Source: a virus
Reading direction: 5' to 3' (one strand)
Length of the DNA: 45,550 nt
IMG/VR virus record: IMGVR_UViG_3300020455_000026
Coordinates: 1-45,550 of that record
The notes below the pieces were generated by a model. The model was not told the DNA's origin and searched no databases. It saw nothing but the letters and a program-made list of their open reading frames with translations. Shown here piece after piece: positions 1 through 7,144 of the stretch (positions within the stretch are counted from its first letter, which is position 1; each line of letters opens with the position of its first letter). Made by a program: the position numbers and the translations under genes.

Positions 1-601
1 ACTTCGTTGATGATACAGCGATCATAACTTCGCCTGTGTGTACTGACACAATTCTCATAGATACAGTTACCTGATCTACTCTATATTCTTCGTGTATGCC
101 TATGCCAAAGTATCTTGCACCATCACCACCACTTTCAGTATTTGCGTCATAACCAGTAATATTACCTTCAAATAACAACCCAGCAAATAACATAGGTTTT
201 AATACTGCTTTACCTTTATCTGATCCATCATATAATTCAGTCGTTGATCTGATTAATTGTCTTTCTTTAACAAGATTATCTAAACTTGCTCTTTCAACAA
301 CTCTAAACCAAGTGCCTTCACCTGTCTCTTTGAGTGCCTGTATTACCCATACATCTGCACCTTGAGAAACCGCCATACTTAATTGAGAAAACTTTGTACT
401 AGGTTTTCTTTGACCAGTCATATCATTAAATTCATATACAGCAACTGTAATAATCTCTTGATCTAAATGATCGTAATATTTTAATATATCTCCTGTCGGT
501 GTACCATATGCCTTAGGTGGTTCTTCTTTGTAAGGAAAATCACTAGGCACAGTAGCACAACCTGTCAACATTAACAGTATGAATAGAGCAAAGTATCTCA
601 T
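1..601 (-). CDS. csgG: CsgG-like outer-membrane curli secretion pore lipoprotein, 3' end cut by window edge
   Basis: Reading runs from the ATG at 601 off the left edge, giving 200 residues of an expected ~270. A lipoprotein signal ends in LTGC (Cys15). The body matches CsgG throughout: VAVYEFNDMTGQRKPS, then FSQLSMAVSQGADVWV, VVERASLDNLVKERQLIRST, and GARYFGIGIHEEYRVDQVTV. In E. coli CsgG forms a nonameric outer-membrane channel that exports curli subunits. The pore-loop segment here reads KPSTKFS against KPYPASNFS in E. coli, so it is about two residues shorter and lacks the Tyr51 and Asn55 equivalents while keeping the Phe. The start overlaps the csgF stop by 1 nt (TAATG). No curlin gene (csgA/B) is seen in the window, so its role in a phage is unknown. 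Family assignment is very likely correct. Confidence 0.93.
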   Translation of the reverse strand, partial: MRYFALFILLMLTGCATVPSDFPYKEEPPKAYGTPTGDILKYYDHLDQEIITVAVYEFNDMTGQRKPSTKFSQLSMAVSQGADVWVIQALKETGEGTWFRVVERASLDNLVKERQLIRSTTELYDGSDKGKAVLKPMLFAGLLFEGNITGYDANTESGGDGARYFGIGIHEEYRVDQVTVSMRIVSVHTGEVMIAVSSTK

Positions 602-1107
602 TAAAATACAAAGTCTCCTACAGGTACAGTCATAGTGGTTACAGCACCATTCTCATCTGTAATTGTTAATGTTATATTACCTGTTGTAGTATCTTTAACC
701 CAATACAATGTAGAGCCTTCAACATCTGCTGTACCACTTGTTGGGCAGGTTGTTGTCTCACTATCGCAAGTAGTACCGAACATATTATCAACTAACTGTT
801 TTGATAAGTTAGCATATATTCTACTCTCAACATTCTTAACGAACTTAGCGATTGTAGTATTGTTTAATTCACGCTTTGCAGCTGAGGCAGCAGACTTTGC
901 TTTATCCTCTTGATCTTTCTTTCTTTGATACTGTAATTGATCTACACTTAGAGCGTGAGTTCCGTACCCATTACCACTAAATGCTGGATTACCGAATTCG
1001 TGAACCAGGTCAGACGCTTGTACAAATTTTATCGTGTTATCAAATGCCCACCCAAGAATCCATAATAACACCGCACCGAATAACACTACTTTTAATAGTG
1101 TTTTCAT
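601..1107 (-). CDS. csgF: CsgF-like curli secretion channel partner
   Basis: 168 aa. The N-terminal hydrophobic signal (residues ~4-22) is followed by the CsgF hallmark FGNPAFSGNGYGTHAL, equivalent to FRNPNFGGNPNNGAFLL in E. coli CsgF, and the C-terminus has the family ending (GNITLTITDENGAVTTMTVP). In E. coli the CsgF N-terminus inserts in the CsgG channel and narrows it. Here it is directly followed by csgG, so the pair is probably coexpressed. A Cys pair (CDSETTTC) occurs in the middle of the protein. The ATG lies 5 nt after a TATAAATA late promoter with no Shine-Dalgarno, implying a leaderless late mRNA. The long signal and ~30-residue size excess over E. coli CsgF are unusual. Confidence 0.88.
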   Translation of the reverse strand: MKTLLKVVLFGAVLLWILGWAFDNTIKFVQASDLVHEFGNPAFSGNGYGTHALSVDQLQYQRKKDQEDKAKSAASAAKRELNNTTIAKFVKNVESRIYANLSKQLVDNMFGTTCDSETTTCPTSGTADVEGSTLYWVKDTTTGNITLTITDENGAVTTMTVPVGDFVF

Positions 1108-1112
1108 ACTAC

Positions 1113-1120
1113 TATTTATA
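1113..1120 (-). promoter_or_regulatory. T4-type late promoter of csgF (leaderless geometry)
   Basis: TATAAATA on the minus strand, then GTAGT and the csgF ATG. In T4 the octamer spans about -13 to -6, which puts +1 on the A of this ATG. No ribosome-binding site is present upstream of the octamer either. Confidence 0.75.
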
Positions 1121-1123
1121 ATT

Positions 1124-1381
1124 TTACTTACGGTGGGATTTCTTTTTTTCGAGATTTTCTTTTAATTCGATTGTCGTTTTGACTTTAGATTTCAGCCTAA
1201 TTATATCATTATCGAGCATACGAATACGATCTATTAGGGCGATTAAAACTGTATTTGCCTCACCTAATTTCACCTTTATTTCAGTAGTAATAAATGTGTA
1301 TATAAAATAGATGAAGTATGCCATCGCTACAGCAGCGACCATTGGGAAACCATAGTCTTGTAATATTGCTACAAAGTCCAT
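1124..1381 (-). CDS. Small membrane protein with C-terminal coiled coil (paralogue of next gene)
   Basis: 85 aa. One hydrophobic segment (about residues 10-32) is followed by a charged heptad-like helix rich in Ile/Leu and ending in a Lys-rich tail. Residues 4-25 and the IDRIRMLDNDIIRL stretch match the neighbouring 1381-1662 product, so the two are tandem duplicates. Size and topology resemble small phage holin-like proteins with a membrane helix plus cytoplasmic coiled coil, but no holin motif is diagnostic. The ATG overlaps the upstream stop by 1 nt. Confidence 0.7.
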   Translation of the reverse strand: MDFVAILQDYGFPMVAAVAMAYFIYFIYTFITTEIKVKLGEANTVLIALIDRIRMLDNDIIRLKSKVKTTIELKENLEKKKSHRK

Positions 1382-1662
1382 CAGTCTCGTCTTGCATCCT
1401 TTTTACCATCAGCACGAGCAATTCTTTCTTCGTCTGGTGGTACATCTAGAGTGTGTGAGATTAATAAATCAAGTTTGATTACATCATTATTAATATTTCT
1501 AACTCTATTATCTAATTGTGTTATAATGGCGTGCATAGTTTGTACTTGACCTATGACTGAACCTAGAATATATCTGAGAATGATATAGATGAACACCCCC
1601 ATAGCAAATGAACCTGCTACGGGGAGTCCGAATTCTGCTAGAATAATTAAGAATTGTTCCAT
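1381..1662 (-). CDS. Small membrane protein with coiled coil (paralogue of previous gene)
   Basis: 93 aa. Hydrophobic segment at about residues 4-35, then a helix containing LDNRVRNINNDVIKLD, which mirrors LIDRIRMLDNDIIRLK in the 1124-1381 product. The tail is charged. The start codon lies 5 nt after a GATAAATA late-promoter octamer and has no Shine-Dalgarno, so a leaderless late transcript is expected. A holin-like role next to the csgF/csgG pair is possible but only inferred from topology and late timing. Confidence 0.72.
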   Translation of the reverse strand: MEQFLIILAEFGLPVAGSFAMGVFIYIILRYILGSVIGQVQTMHAIITQLDNRVRNINNDVIKLDLLISHTLDVPPDEERIARADGKKDARRD

Positions 1663-1667
1663 CTAAT

Positions 1668-1675
1668 TATTTATC
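1668..1675 (-). promoter_or_regulatory. T4-type late promoter with leaderless geometry
   Basis: GATAAATA, then ATTAG, then the ATG of the 93-aa membrane protein. Spacing is again exactly 5 nt. It overlaps the stop codon of the 49-aa gene upstream. Confidence 0.65.
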
Positions 1676-1823
1676 AGATTGCTTCCCACTCTTTTTTCAA
1701 CCTTAAATCTTCGTATTTTAACTTATTACGATTAGGTTTCTTCTTGTCAGGTACAAATTGTGTACGCTTTCTATTAGTTTGTAATAGAGCTTTCGCAACA
1801 GGATTATTCTTTAACTTATTCAT
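1674..1823 (-). CDS. 49-aa basic phage protein
   Basis: The protein begins MNKLKNNPVAKALLQTNRKR and is Lys/Arg rich, ending in a helix with KYEDLRLKKEWEAI. Short proteins starting with a similar NPVAKAL segment occur in marine T4-like phages (from memory), function unknown. The ATG follows AATAAATA by 5 nt and lacks a Shine-Dalgarno, as for its neighbours, which supports this start. Confidence 0.65.
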   Translation of the reverse strand: MNKLKNNPVAKALLQTNRKRTQFVPDKKKPNRNKLKYEDLRLKKEWEAI

Positions 1824-1828
1824 AACAC

Positions 1829-1836
1829 TATTTATT
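1829..1836 (-). promoter_or_regulatory. Late-promoter-like octamer, leaderless geometry
   Basis: AATAAATA followed by GTGTT and ATG. The first base departs from the T4 consensus TATAAATA, but the 5-nt spacing to the start codon matches the other leaderless cases. Confidence 0.5.
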
Positions 1837-1837
1837 A

Positions 1838-2986
1838 TTATTCACCACCAAAAAGACGAGAGGCCAAAATTTCATCTTTAGTTTTATAAAATTTTGGTCT
1901 TACATCTGATGGATGAATTAATTTTTCGTAATAGTGTTCAGGATGCAGAGCCTTAACAGCTGGTAAAAAACCAAATAAAGTTATGGTTTCTGTATCTAAA
2001 GTCTGACCTCTAAAAAAACCCTGCCTCATATCGCTTAACTTTCTATCCCATTCTCTAACAAATTTTTCACATCTATTTACAAAACATTCTTCAGGATTGA
2101 CACCTGTTAAAACACCAGTATGAGGACATACTCGTACTTTCTTTCCTGTTTTATTATGAAATTCAGCAGCACTAATTAATGCCTTTGAGGCCAACTCTGT
2201 TGAAGTTGTCATATAGACAATTTCATCTGTCTCGATATAATTATTCTTAGTTAACCATTGTCTTGGTAAGTTTGCTTGTGGCCAGTATCGAATTCCTGTA
2301 TCTTTACCGAGTTGAGATATGATTCTATCGGTCATTACATATCTTTGACTTTCAGTAAATCTACCTTCACCACAAGAGTCAATAACCTTTTCTAAGACTA
2401 TCTCTCTAAGATTGTCGTCATCCTTATTGAGACCATCAATGCCTTTACCAATAGCGTCTATAAAATAATTAACAACATCTTCCTTTTGAAGGTCACCTGC
2501 AGGATCGTGTCCTGAATTTGCTTTTAGACCAAAAATGCCTCTGCTAAGAGTGTTCTCAGACTCAAATAAATCAAAGATACAATTCTCAACATTTAAGTTG
2601 TCAATGATATCGACTCTTGTTCTTCCATCACCTGGTTCATACTGACCATCAGGTAATACAAATACAGCAGGTGGTATATTTTTCAATTTCCAACCGTACT
2701 CATTTATGTCTTGTTGAATTTCTCTATATTTAGGATTACCAGTTGCTCTAACTTTTTGAGAAGTCTTTGATGAAAAATCCCATTTTATATCAGAAAGGTT
2801 GATTATCTTCCTACCAACCCATCTAACACCTTTAGGTAATTTATTACCGTAAATGTGAGATTCAGTTTCTTTAATTATTGGTTGTAATTTAGGATTAGAG
2901 ACTTTATTACTAAAATCTAAATGTTCTTGTGTGAACTTCTTTATAACGGTCAAGTCCACGGTCGCTCCGCTTTTTAATTTTTGCAT
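1838..2986 (-). CDS. ParB-like domain protein of unknown role
   Basis: 382 aa. Residues ~85-130 look like a ParB/Srx-type fold: IQQDINEYGWKLKN, then PPAVFVLPDGQYEPGDGRTR, which resembles the DGxHR-type loop of ParB-like nucleases. The C-terminal ~250 residues are mostly unfamiliar. They hold a Cys-containing patch (VCPHTGVLTGVNPEECFVNRC). A good Shine-Dalgarno (GAGGA) precedes the ATG. It is the next gene after gp32, separated by a hairpin, so a DNA-related role is reasonable but unproven. The domain call is weak because it rests on one short motif. Confidence 0.6.
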   Translation of the reverse strand: MQKLKSGATVDLTVIKKFTQEHLDFSNKVSNPKLQPIIKETESHIYGNKLPKGVRWVGRKIINLSDIKWDFSSKTSQKVRATGNPKYREIQQDINEYGWKLKNIPPAVFVLPDGQYEPGDGRTRVDIIDNLNVENCIFDLFESENTLSRGIFGLKANSGHDPAGDLQKEDVVNYFIDAIGKGIDGLNKDDDNLREIVLEKVIDSCGEGRFTESQRYVMTDRIISQLGKDTGIRYWPQANLPRQWLTKNNYIETDEIVYMTTSTELASKALISAAEFHNKTGKKVRVCPHTGVLTGVNPEECFVNRCEKFVREWDRKLSDMRQGFFRGQTLDTETITLFGFLPAVKALHPEHYYEKLIHPSDVRPKFYKTKDEILASRLFGGE

Positions 2987-3060
2987 TATATATCCTCATA
3001 TTAAATTAATAATAGTAATAGATTTTCGTCTCTACTACTAAGGAAGTTGCCACCATTTGT

Positions 3061-3080
3061 GAGGGGCCCGAAGGCCCCTC
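3061..3080 (-). terminator. UUCG tetraloop hairpin after gene 32
   Basis: A perfect 8-bp stem (GAGGGGCC / GGCCCCTC) closed by UUCG in the minus-strand RNA, 29 nt after the gene 32 stop. The C(UUCG)G loop is exceptionally stable. No U-run follows, so it may act as an RNA 3'-end stabiliser or processing signal rather than a classical intrinsic terminator. Confidence 0.7.
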
Positions 3081-3108
3081 TGGTATCATTTAAAACAGGT
3101 GGAGAGAA

Positions 3109-4005
3109 TTACTCTTCTTCCGCAAGTTTGCTGAAGTAAGACAGCGTTTCATCATCATCAACGGAATCGTTTGACGAAGAAGCCGCTACTGCTTCTACTG
3201 ATACCTCTGGCGTTTCTGATATGGAAGGTGGGGTAACCATATCTTCAACTGTGCCAGTACTTCTAGAACCTGTCAATACTTTATCAAGTTTGCTTTTCAG
3301 CTCATCATAAGACTTAAAGTTTGACGCCTCTAGAAATGGTTTTAACGGATATTGTTTAGTCCATATACCTTCAATAGACTCATCATTATCCGCAATAGGT
3401 TTTGTTGAATCAAATTCTGACTTATCATAGTTCCAGAATCCATCAACTTTTCTGATCTTCAATTTAAAGTCTGCACCTTCCCAAAAATCAAATGGGTTGA
3501 TAGGTTTCTCATCTTCAAATTGAGGTTGCATTTTATCAGTAATCTTATCAAATATCTTTTTACCGAATTTGAATAGTTTTACTTGACCTTCGTTCTCAGG
3601 ATGTTTAGGGTCTGAAACAATAAGAACATTAGCAAAGTAAGAGAGTTTTCTTTTTCTCTTACGAGCAATTTCTTTGTCTGCTTCGATACCTGAATTCCAG
3701 AGACGACTGTTCTCTTCACTAACAGGATCTTTTTGATTCATTGTTGTTAAAGAGTTCTCAATATACCAACCACCAGGGCCTTGAAATGCGTGTGACCACA
3801 TTTTAACCCAAGGTAAATCTTCGTCTTTGACAGCAGGTAAAAATCTAAGAACGGCATAACCATTCCCAGTTTTATCTAGTTCTGGTTTCCAGAATCTATC
3901 ATCAACATATGATTGTTTGGTGTTTGAGGATACACCACTAAGTTCTTTAGTGAGTGCGTCTAGGTTTGATCTTGACCTTTTTAAGGCCGCTATACTTGTA
4001 TTCAT
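3109..4005 (-). CDS. 32: gp32-like single-stranded DNA-binding protein
   Basis: 298 aa, close to T4 gp32 (301). It covers ssDNA during replication and recombination and contacts helicase loader and polymerase. Aligned landmarks: LDKTGNGYAVLRFLPA, GPGGWYIENSLTT, KRKLSYFANVLIVSDPKHPENEG and FKFGKKIFDKITDKM. The C-terminus is acidic (SVDDDETLSYFSKLAEEE), as expected for the partner-binding tail. The T4 zinc ligands Cys77, Cys87 and Cys90 are absent, though the His in WSHAF remains. This is a trait I recall from cyanophage gp32. A Shine-Dalgarno (GGAG) lies 8 nt before the ATG. Confidence 0.95.
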   Translation of the reverse strand: MNTSIAALKRSRSNLDALTKELSGVSSNTKQSYVDDRFWKPELDKTGNGYAVLRFLPAVKDEDLPWVKMWSHAFQGPGGWYIENSLTTMNQKDPVSEENSRLWNSGIEADKEIARKRKRKLSYFANVLIVSDPKHPENEGQVKLFKFGKKIFDKITDKMQPQFEDEKPINPFDFWEGADFKLKIRKVDGFWNYDKSEFDSTKPIADNDESIEGIWTKQYPLKPFLEASNFKSYDELKSKLDKVLTGSRSTGTVEDMVTPPSISETPEVSVEAVAASSSNDSVDDDETLSYFSKLAEEE

Positions 4006-4076
4006 TTATATATCTCCGTATGTTGTAAGTATTATTGTAAGTATTAATCTTATCCACTTTATTCATCATATAGTAG

Positions 4077-4084
4077 TATTTATA
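4077..4084 (-). promoter_or_regulatory. TATAAATA late-type promoter upstream of gene 32
   Basis: A perfect TATAAATA octamer ~70 nt upstream of the gene 32 ATG, overlapping the stop codon of the 59-aa gene. If used it gives a leader containing the GGAG ribosome-binding site. Gene 32 may be driven both from here and from the promoter at 4286-4314. Confidence 0.55.
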
Positions 4085-4259
4085 AGGATTTAATGTCTCC
4101 TCCATAAATAGTTTCGCCACTCTTGGTAACTACAAAATTACTTACCATAGTAGCATTTTTGTCAAGTTCATTTAAATCTCGACAAACTTTTATTATACCC
4201 TCTTTATCCTCTGAGGTTAGTATAATTCTTCTATTTCGTTCACTTTCTAATGTGTACAT
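4080..4259 (-). CDS. 59-aa hypothetical protein ahead of gene 32
   Basis: Starts MYTLESERNRRIILTSEDKE and ends VVTKSGETIYGGDIKSL. Small, mixed charge, one Cys. A strong Shine-Dalgarno (GGAGAG) and a near-perfect host-type promoter lie directly upstream, which is good evidence that it is expressed. I do not recognise a family. It is the first gene of the transcript that continues to gene 32. Confidence 0.7.
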   Translation of the reverse strand: MYTLESERNRRIILTSEDKEGIIKVCRDLNELDKNATMVSNFVVTKSGETIYGGDIKSL

Positions 4260-4285
4260 ATTCTCTCCTTGTTAAATATGATTCT

Positions 4286-4314
4286 ATTATAACACCTTTT
4301 TTAGAAAATGTCAA
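4286..4314 (-). promoter_or_regulatory. Consensus sigma70-type promoter
   Basis: TTGACA at 4314-4309, 17-nt spacer, TATAAT at 4291-4286. It overlaps the 3' end of the 2OG oxygenase gene and points into the 59-aa gene and gene 32. Both hexamers are perfect consensus. Confidence 0.85.
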
Positions 4315-4943
4315 ATATTAATCCTATCTAATTCATCAAAGAATTGCATATTACCCTTTAACCAATAATTGGTACCAATCATAAGTCTAGGTTCTTCAGA
4401 CTCATTTGGTGTAGTACTATGTTGAACCCAACCTGGGAATATAACTATGTCTCCTGACATAACTGGTATTGTCCAATTGGTAGCATTCCACTCATTGAGT
4501 TCAGTATATTCAAATCCCATTCTATAATCTCGTTGCCAAGTACTTTTACCATCTGGTGCTTGTAGTATTAAATGACCTGTCTCTGCTCTTGGATAATAAC
4601 ATATAGAAAATATTGTATGGGCGTGATTGTGTATTGGGTGATTAGATCCTTTATGATTTACAGTTAGCCAACTAGATTGAATTTGTAATTCATTTTTACA
4701 CATCATAATATTATCTCTAAAATTATGTGCTTGTTGATTGATAATTTCTTTAATTTTTTCTAATTTAAGATTGTCTAGAAAGTGACCTCTCTCTACAAAC
4801 ACATTAGCAGTTTTACTATTCTCAACTGATGAATTAATATAGTCATCAATATATTCTTTTGCTTCTGGTGTAAAGTTGCTGTAAGTATAATTTGTGTTTA
4901 CCTTGTAAACAGGAACTCCCCACAAATTATTAAAGATTGTCAT
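4311..4943 (-). CDS. 2-oxoglutarate/Fe(II) dioxygenase-family protein
   Basis: 210 aa, matching the phage-common 2OG-Fe(II) oxygenase group. The iron site is visible: HNH at 105-107 (HPIHNHAHT), the distal His175 in GWVQHST, and Arg186 (EEPRLMIGTNYW) for 2-oxoglutarate. The core strands SICYYPRAETGHLIL and GDIVIFPG fit the double-stranded beta-helix fold. Such proteins hydroxylate unknown substrates in marine phages. The start overlaps the upstream gene by 4 nt (ATGA). Confidence 0.85.
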   Translation of the reverse strand: MTIFNNLWGVPVYKVNTNYTYSNFTPEAKEYIDDYINSSVENSKTANVFVERGHFLDNLKLEKIKEIINQQAHNFRDNIMMCKNELQIQSSWLTVNHKGSNHPIHNHAHTIFSICYYPRAETGHLILQAPDGKSTWQRDYRMGFEYTELNEWNATNWTIPVMSGDIVIFPGWVQHSTTPNESEEPRLMIGTNYWLKGNMQFFDELDRINI

Positions 4944-5155
4944 TCTTGACCTTCATCAACATTAAACGACTTATAAGGTTCTCTATTACCACCTTCTATG
5001 ATATGTTTAATCATAACTTGTTTAGTAAGTCCTGTGGCACCAGCTTCATCATTAATCTTTTGTATCTTTTTTATCTTTTCTCTTAACCTATGAACCTCAT
5101 TTTGTAGTTCTTGGTTATCGTGTTCAAAAGTATATATTGTTCTATCACCTATCAT
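4940..5155 (-). CDS. 71-aa coiled-coil hypothetical protein
   Basis: Residues ~10-36 form a strong heptad pattern (NQELQNEVHRLREKIKKIQK). The C-terminal half is non-helical. Overlaps gp59 by 11 nt and the oxygenase by 4 nt, so it belongs to the gp33-gp59 operon. No family recognised. Confidence 0.65.
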   Translation of the reverse strand: MIGDRTIYTFEHDNQELQNEVHRLREKIKKIQKINDEAGATGLTKQVMIKHIIEGGNREPYKSFNVDEGQE

Positions 5156-5753
5156 TTATTTTCCTCTTTATTATCATTTTCATCTTTGTTAAATTGTATC
5201 TTAGAAATGGTTTATAGTTCATCATTAATTTATATTTCTTAGGCCAGATAACATTTTCGTTTATTTGTTTATTAAACTGTTTTGTATAACCTAGAATATC
5301 ATTTAAGATAATCATAGTTTCTAATGTTATCTTAGAGGCAAGAAATAACTTGACCAATGGTGGGTGTTGGCCTTCTTTGACTTTGAAAAGGTCGTCAAAT
5401 TTGATTCCTTTCTCCTCAATGAATTCAAATAAAGTATCAATATCGCCTTGGAATACATAACTTAAACTCTCTATTCGTTTTCGCCATTTGTCATAATTTT
5501 CACTAGCAGTTTTTCCAATAACATCACCAATCCAAACATTATCACCATTAATGAATCCACTAACAAAATAATCAATGCAATCGTTATTGCTATAAGACCT
5601 CGACAACTTGTGAAAAAAATATCTATCACGCCTTTTAGTAAATGTTTTGAGTCTCGCTGTTGTCTTACCATTGTGCTTAAAGTAGTCATACGATTCTGAA
5701 GTGAAGTGAAGCTTGACTGCAAGGTAGATTTTATAGACATCAAATCCATCCAT
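5145..5753 (-). CDS. 59: gp59-like DNA helicase loader
   Basis: 202 aa against 217 in T4. T4 gp59 binds forked DNA and gp32 and loads the gp41 helicase. Shared landmarks: YKIYLAVKLHF at the N-terminus, KRRDRYFFHKLSRSY, FVSGFINGDNVWIGD, and the C-terminal LASKITLETMIILNDIL and NENVIWPKKYKLMMNYKPFL. It sits next to gp33, near gp32, as in other T4-like phages. The C-terminus is Lys-rich. Its client helicase gp41 is encoded at 41591-42988. Confidence 0.92.
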   Translation of the reverse strand: MDGFDVYKIYLAVKLHFTSESYDYFKHNGKTTARLKTFTKRRDRYFFHKLSRSYSNNDCIDYFVSGFINGDNVWIGDVIGKTASENYDKWRKRIESLSYVFQGDIDTLFEFIEEKGIKFDDLFKVKEGQHPPLVKLFLASKITLETMIILNDILGYTKQFNKQINENVIWPKKYKLMMNYKPFLRYNLTKMKMIIKRKINDR

Positions 5754-5754
5754 T

Positions 5755-5976
5755 CTATACGGGCAATCTGCCCATCCTCTCTTTCAATAATCTCAAATCC
5801 ATTGCATTTACTTCTAGTTTTTCTTTTAATGATTTATTAATCATTTTACCCATACCTGTTGGGTCAATATCATTATCTTTACAATACATTAAGACTGCTT
5901 CCCAATGTGTAACCTTTTTATTTCTTACCATATTCTCGATAAGAAGTGCGAATTTATTAGGTGTTATTATTGCCAT
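5755..5976 (-). CDS. 33: gp33-like late transcription co-activator
   Basis: 73 aa, shorter than T4 gp33 (112), but it keeps the conserved core: FALLIENMVRNKKVTHWEAV, MYCKDNDIDPTGMGKMI and a last helix with LKERM. T4 gp33 bridges RNA polymerase and the sliding clamp to activate late promoters together with gp55. This fits the many TATAAATA late promoters in the window. Overlaps the nuclease gene upstream by 22 nt. Confidence 0.82.
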   Translation of the reverse strand: MAIITPNKFALLIENMVRNKKVTHWEAVLMYCKDNDIDPTGMGKMINKSLKEKLEVNAMDLRLLKERMGRLPV

Positions 5977-6655
5977 TGAAGTCCTGTATTGCCTCTTTTA
6001 GTTTAGGTATGTAGTCTTGTTTCTTCTTATGAAAGACTTGATTAAGACCTTGCTCGGTCACAATCAGAATAATAATATCTTCTATGTCAGTACCATATCG
6101 TTCTTTATACATTTCAGCATAAGCAGTACCTTGTATAAAATAGTTCTCGATCCACTCTTCTTTTTTTTCTCTAGTAGAAGTCTTGAAATCAATCACACAT
6201 GGTTTGCCATCATAGTCAGCAATACAGTCAACTTGACCTGCAACTTTATATTCATCACTATATAAACTACCCTCTTGTATTTTGATATTATCAATCTTAT
6301 CTAGTTCTTCTTTCATAACCGTAAATAAGGCAAGTGGTAAAACACCTGCGTCTGATAACTCTTCATTGTTAAGATACTGTTCAACTAATTTATGTACAGC
6401 AGTACCTCGTCTTGCGGCCTCGTTAGCAATATAGTTTGCTTTCTCTTCGCCAACTTTCTTTCGCCATGCAAGTATACCTTCTTTACCTCTTGGTGCAAGA
6501 ATAGTAGTGATTGACGGATACTTCTCACCTGTTGGTGAAATATAGTATCTTCCGCCATTAATGTTTTCTGTTAATAGTTTTGGTAGATCATCAACTGGTT
6601 GATGTGTAAAGGACTTCATCCCTTTGGTCTTGAAGTAGTCTCTCAATTTACTCAT
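5957..6655 (-). CDS. PD-(D/E)XK (RecB/Cas4-like) nuclease
   Basis: 232 aa. Motifs in order: GTAVHKLVEQYL (His88), Glu128, GQVD (Asp143), VIDFKTS (Asp156, Lys158), then QGTAYAEMY (Gln175, Tyr179), the typical RecB-family arrangement. It is probably a DNA exonuclease used in replication or recombination, and is common beside genes 59 and 33 in marine T4-like phages. It has its own consensus promoter, whose -10 box lies 7 nt before the ATG, so the mRNA is leaderless or nearly so. Confidence 0.87.
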   Translation of the reverse strand: MSKLRDYFKTKGMKSFTHQPVDDLPKLLTENINGGRYYISPTGEKYPSITTILAPRGKEGILAWRKKVGEEKANYIANEAARRGTAVHKLVEQYLNNEELSDAGVLPLALFTVMKEELDKIDNIKIQEGSLYSDEYKVAGQVDCIADYDGKPCVIDFKTSTREKKEEWIENYFIQGTAYAEMYKERYGTDIEDIIILIVTEQGLNQVFHKKKQDYIPKLKEAIQDFNGNNNT

Positions 6656-6662
6656 AATGTAT

Positions 6663-6691
6663 ATTATAACAGGTTTTTAATCTTTTGTCAA
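6663..6691 (-). promoter_or_regulatory. Consensus sigma70-type promoter for nuclease-33-59 operon
   Basis: TTGACA at 6691-6686, 17-nt spacer, TATAAT at 6668-6663, then ATACATT and the ATG. Both hexamers are perfect. The start site should fall within 1 nt of the start codon. Confidence 0.88.
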
Positions 6692-7144
6692 GCCGTGAGT
6701 ATAGTGTGTTTTTCCGTCAACTCTAGACGCTCTTAATACTTGTTTTCTATTATCGTGAAGTTTATAGGAACAATGTACCCAACCACTATTCGGGTCGCCG
6801 TCTTTATAAAACTCCAATATGATCTGGTCAAAGTCTAGATTGTCTATAATCCACTCTGTCAGTTCTTTATTGTCAATACCTGTTATTTCAAAATCTGCTG
6901 CCTGCCCTTGAGCGTGTTGAGAAGTTTTACTTGATCCTATCTCTTCACATAACTCGGGTGATCTATAACCAGAGGTGACTCTTACACCTTTTGCAAAATG
7001 ATCTCTTACAGGTTGTAAAATTTTATCACATAAGAGTTTCATATTCTCTTTATGTGCGTCTGATGGTGTGTTATCTATACCTTTTGTTTCTGCGGTAGTA
7101 GATTTAGTCATTTCACTTAGACTAAAGTTTTTCGATAATTGCAT
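6677..7144 (-). CDS. M15-family D,D/L,D-peptidase (endolysin candidate)
   Basis: 155 aa, the whole length being a peptidase M15_3 domain. Zinc ligands are visible: His77 and Asp84 in SQHAQGQAADFE and His124 in GWVHCSY. VRVTSGYRS is the usual conserved strand. The enzyme cuts peptide crosslinks of peptidoglycan. There is no signal peptide, so export for lysis would need a holin. A second wall hydrolase is at 12658-13341. The 3' end contains the -35 box of the next promoter. Confidence 0.87.
   Translation of the reverse strand: MQLSKNFSLSEMTKSTTAETKGIDNTPSDAHKENMKLLCDKILQPVRDHFAKGVRVTSGYRSPELCEEIGSSKTSQHAQGQAADFEITGIDNKELTEWIIDNLDFDQIILEFYKDGDPNSGWVHCSYKLHDNRKQVLRASRVDGKTHYTHGLTKD

Noticed and set aside
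635-913. Plus-strand frames such as this one and others across the window
   Set aside because: All plus-strand frames are antisense to well-supported minus-strand genes and lack family features or ribosome-binding sites.
3940-4069. Short frame starting at ATGATG after the late octamer upstream of gene 32
   Set aside because: Runs into gene 32 in another frame, low-complexity Asn/Tyr content, no ribosome-binding site.
5471-5749. 92-aa frame within gene 59
   Set aside because: Lies wholly inside the gp59 gene in another frame on the same strand; gp59 matches the known family.
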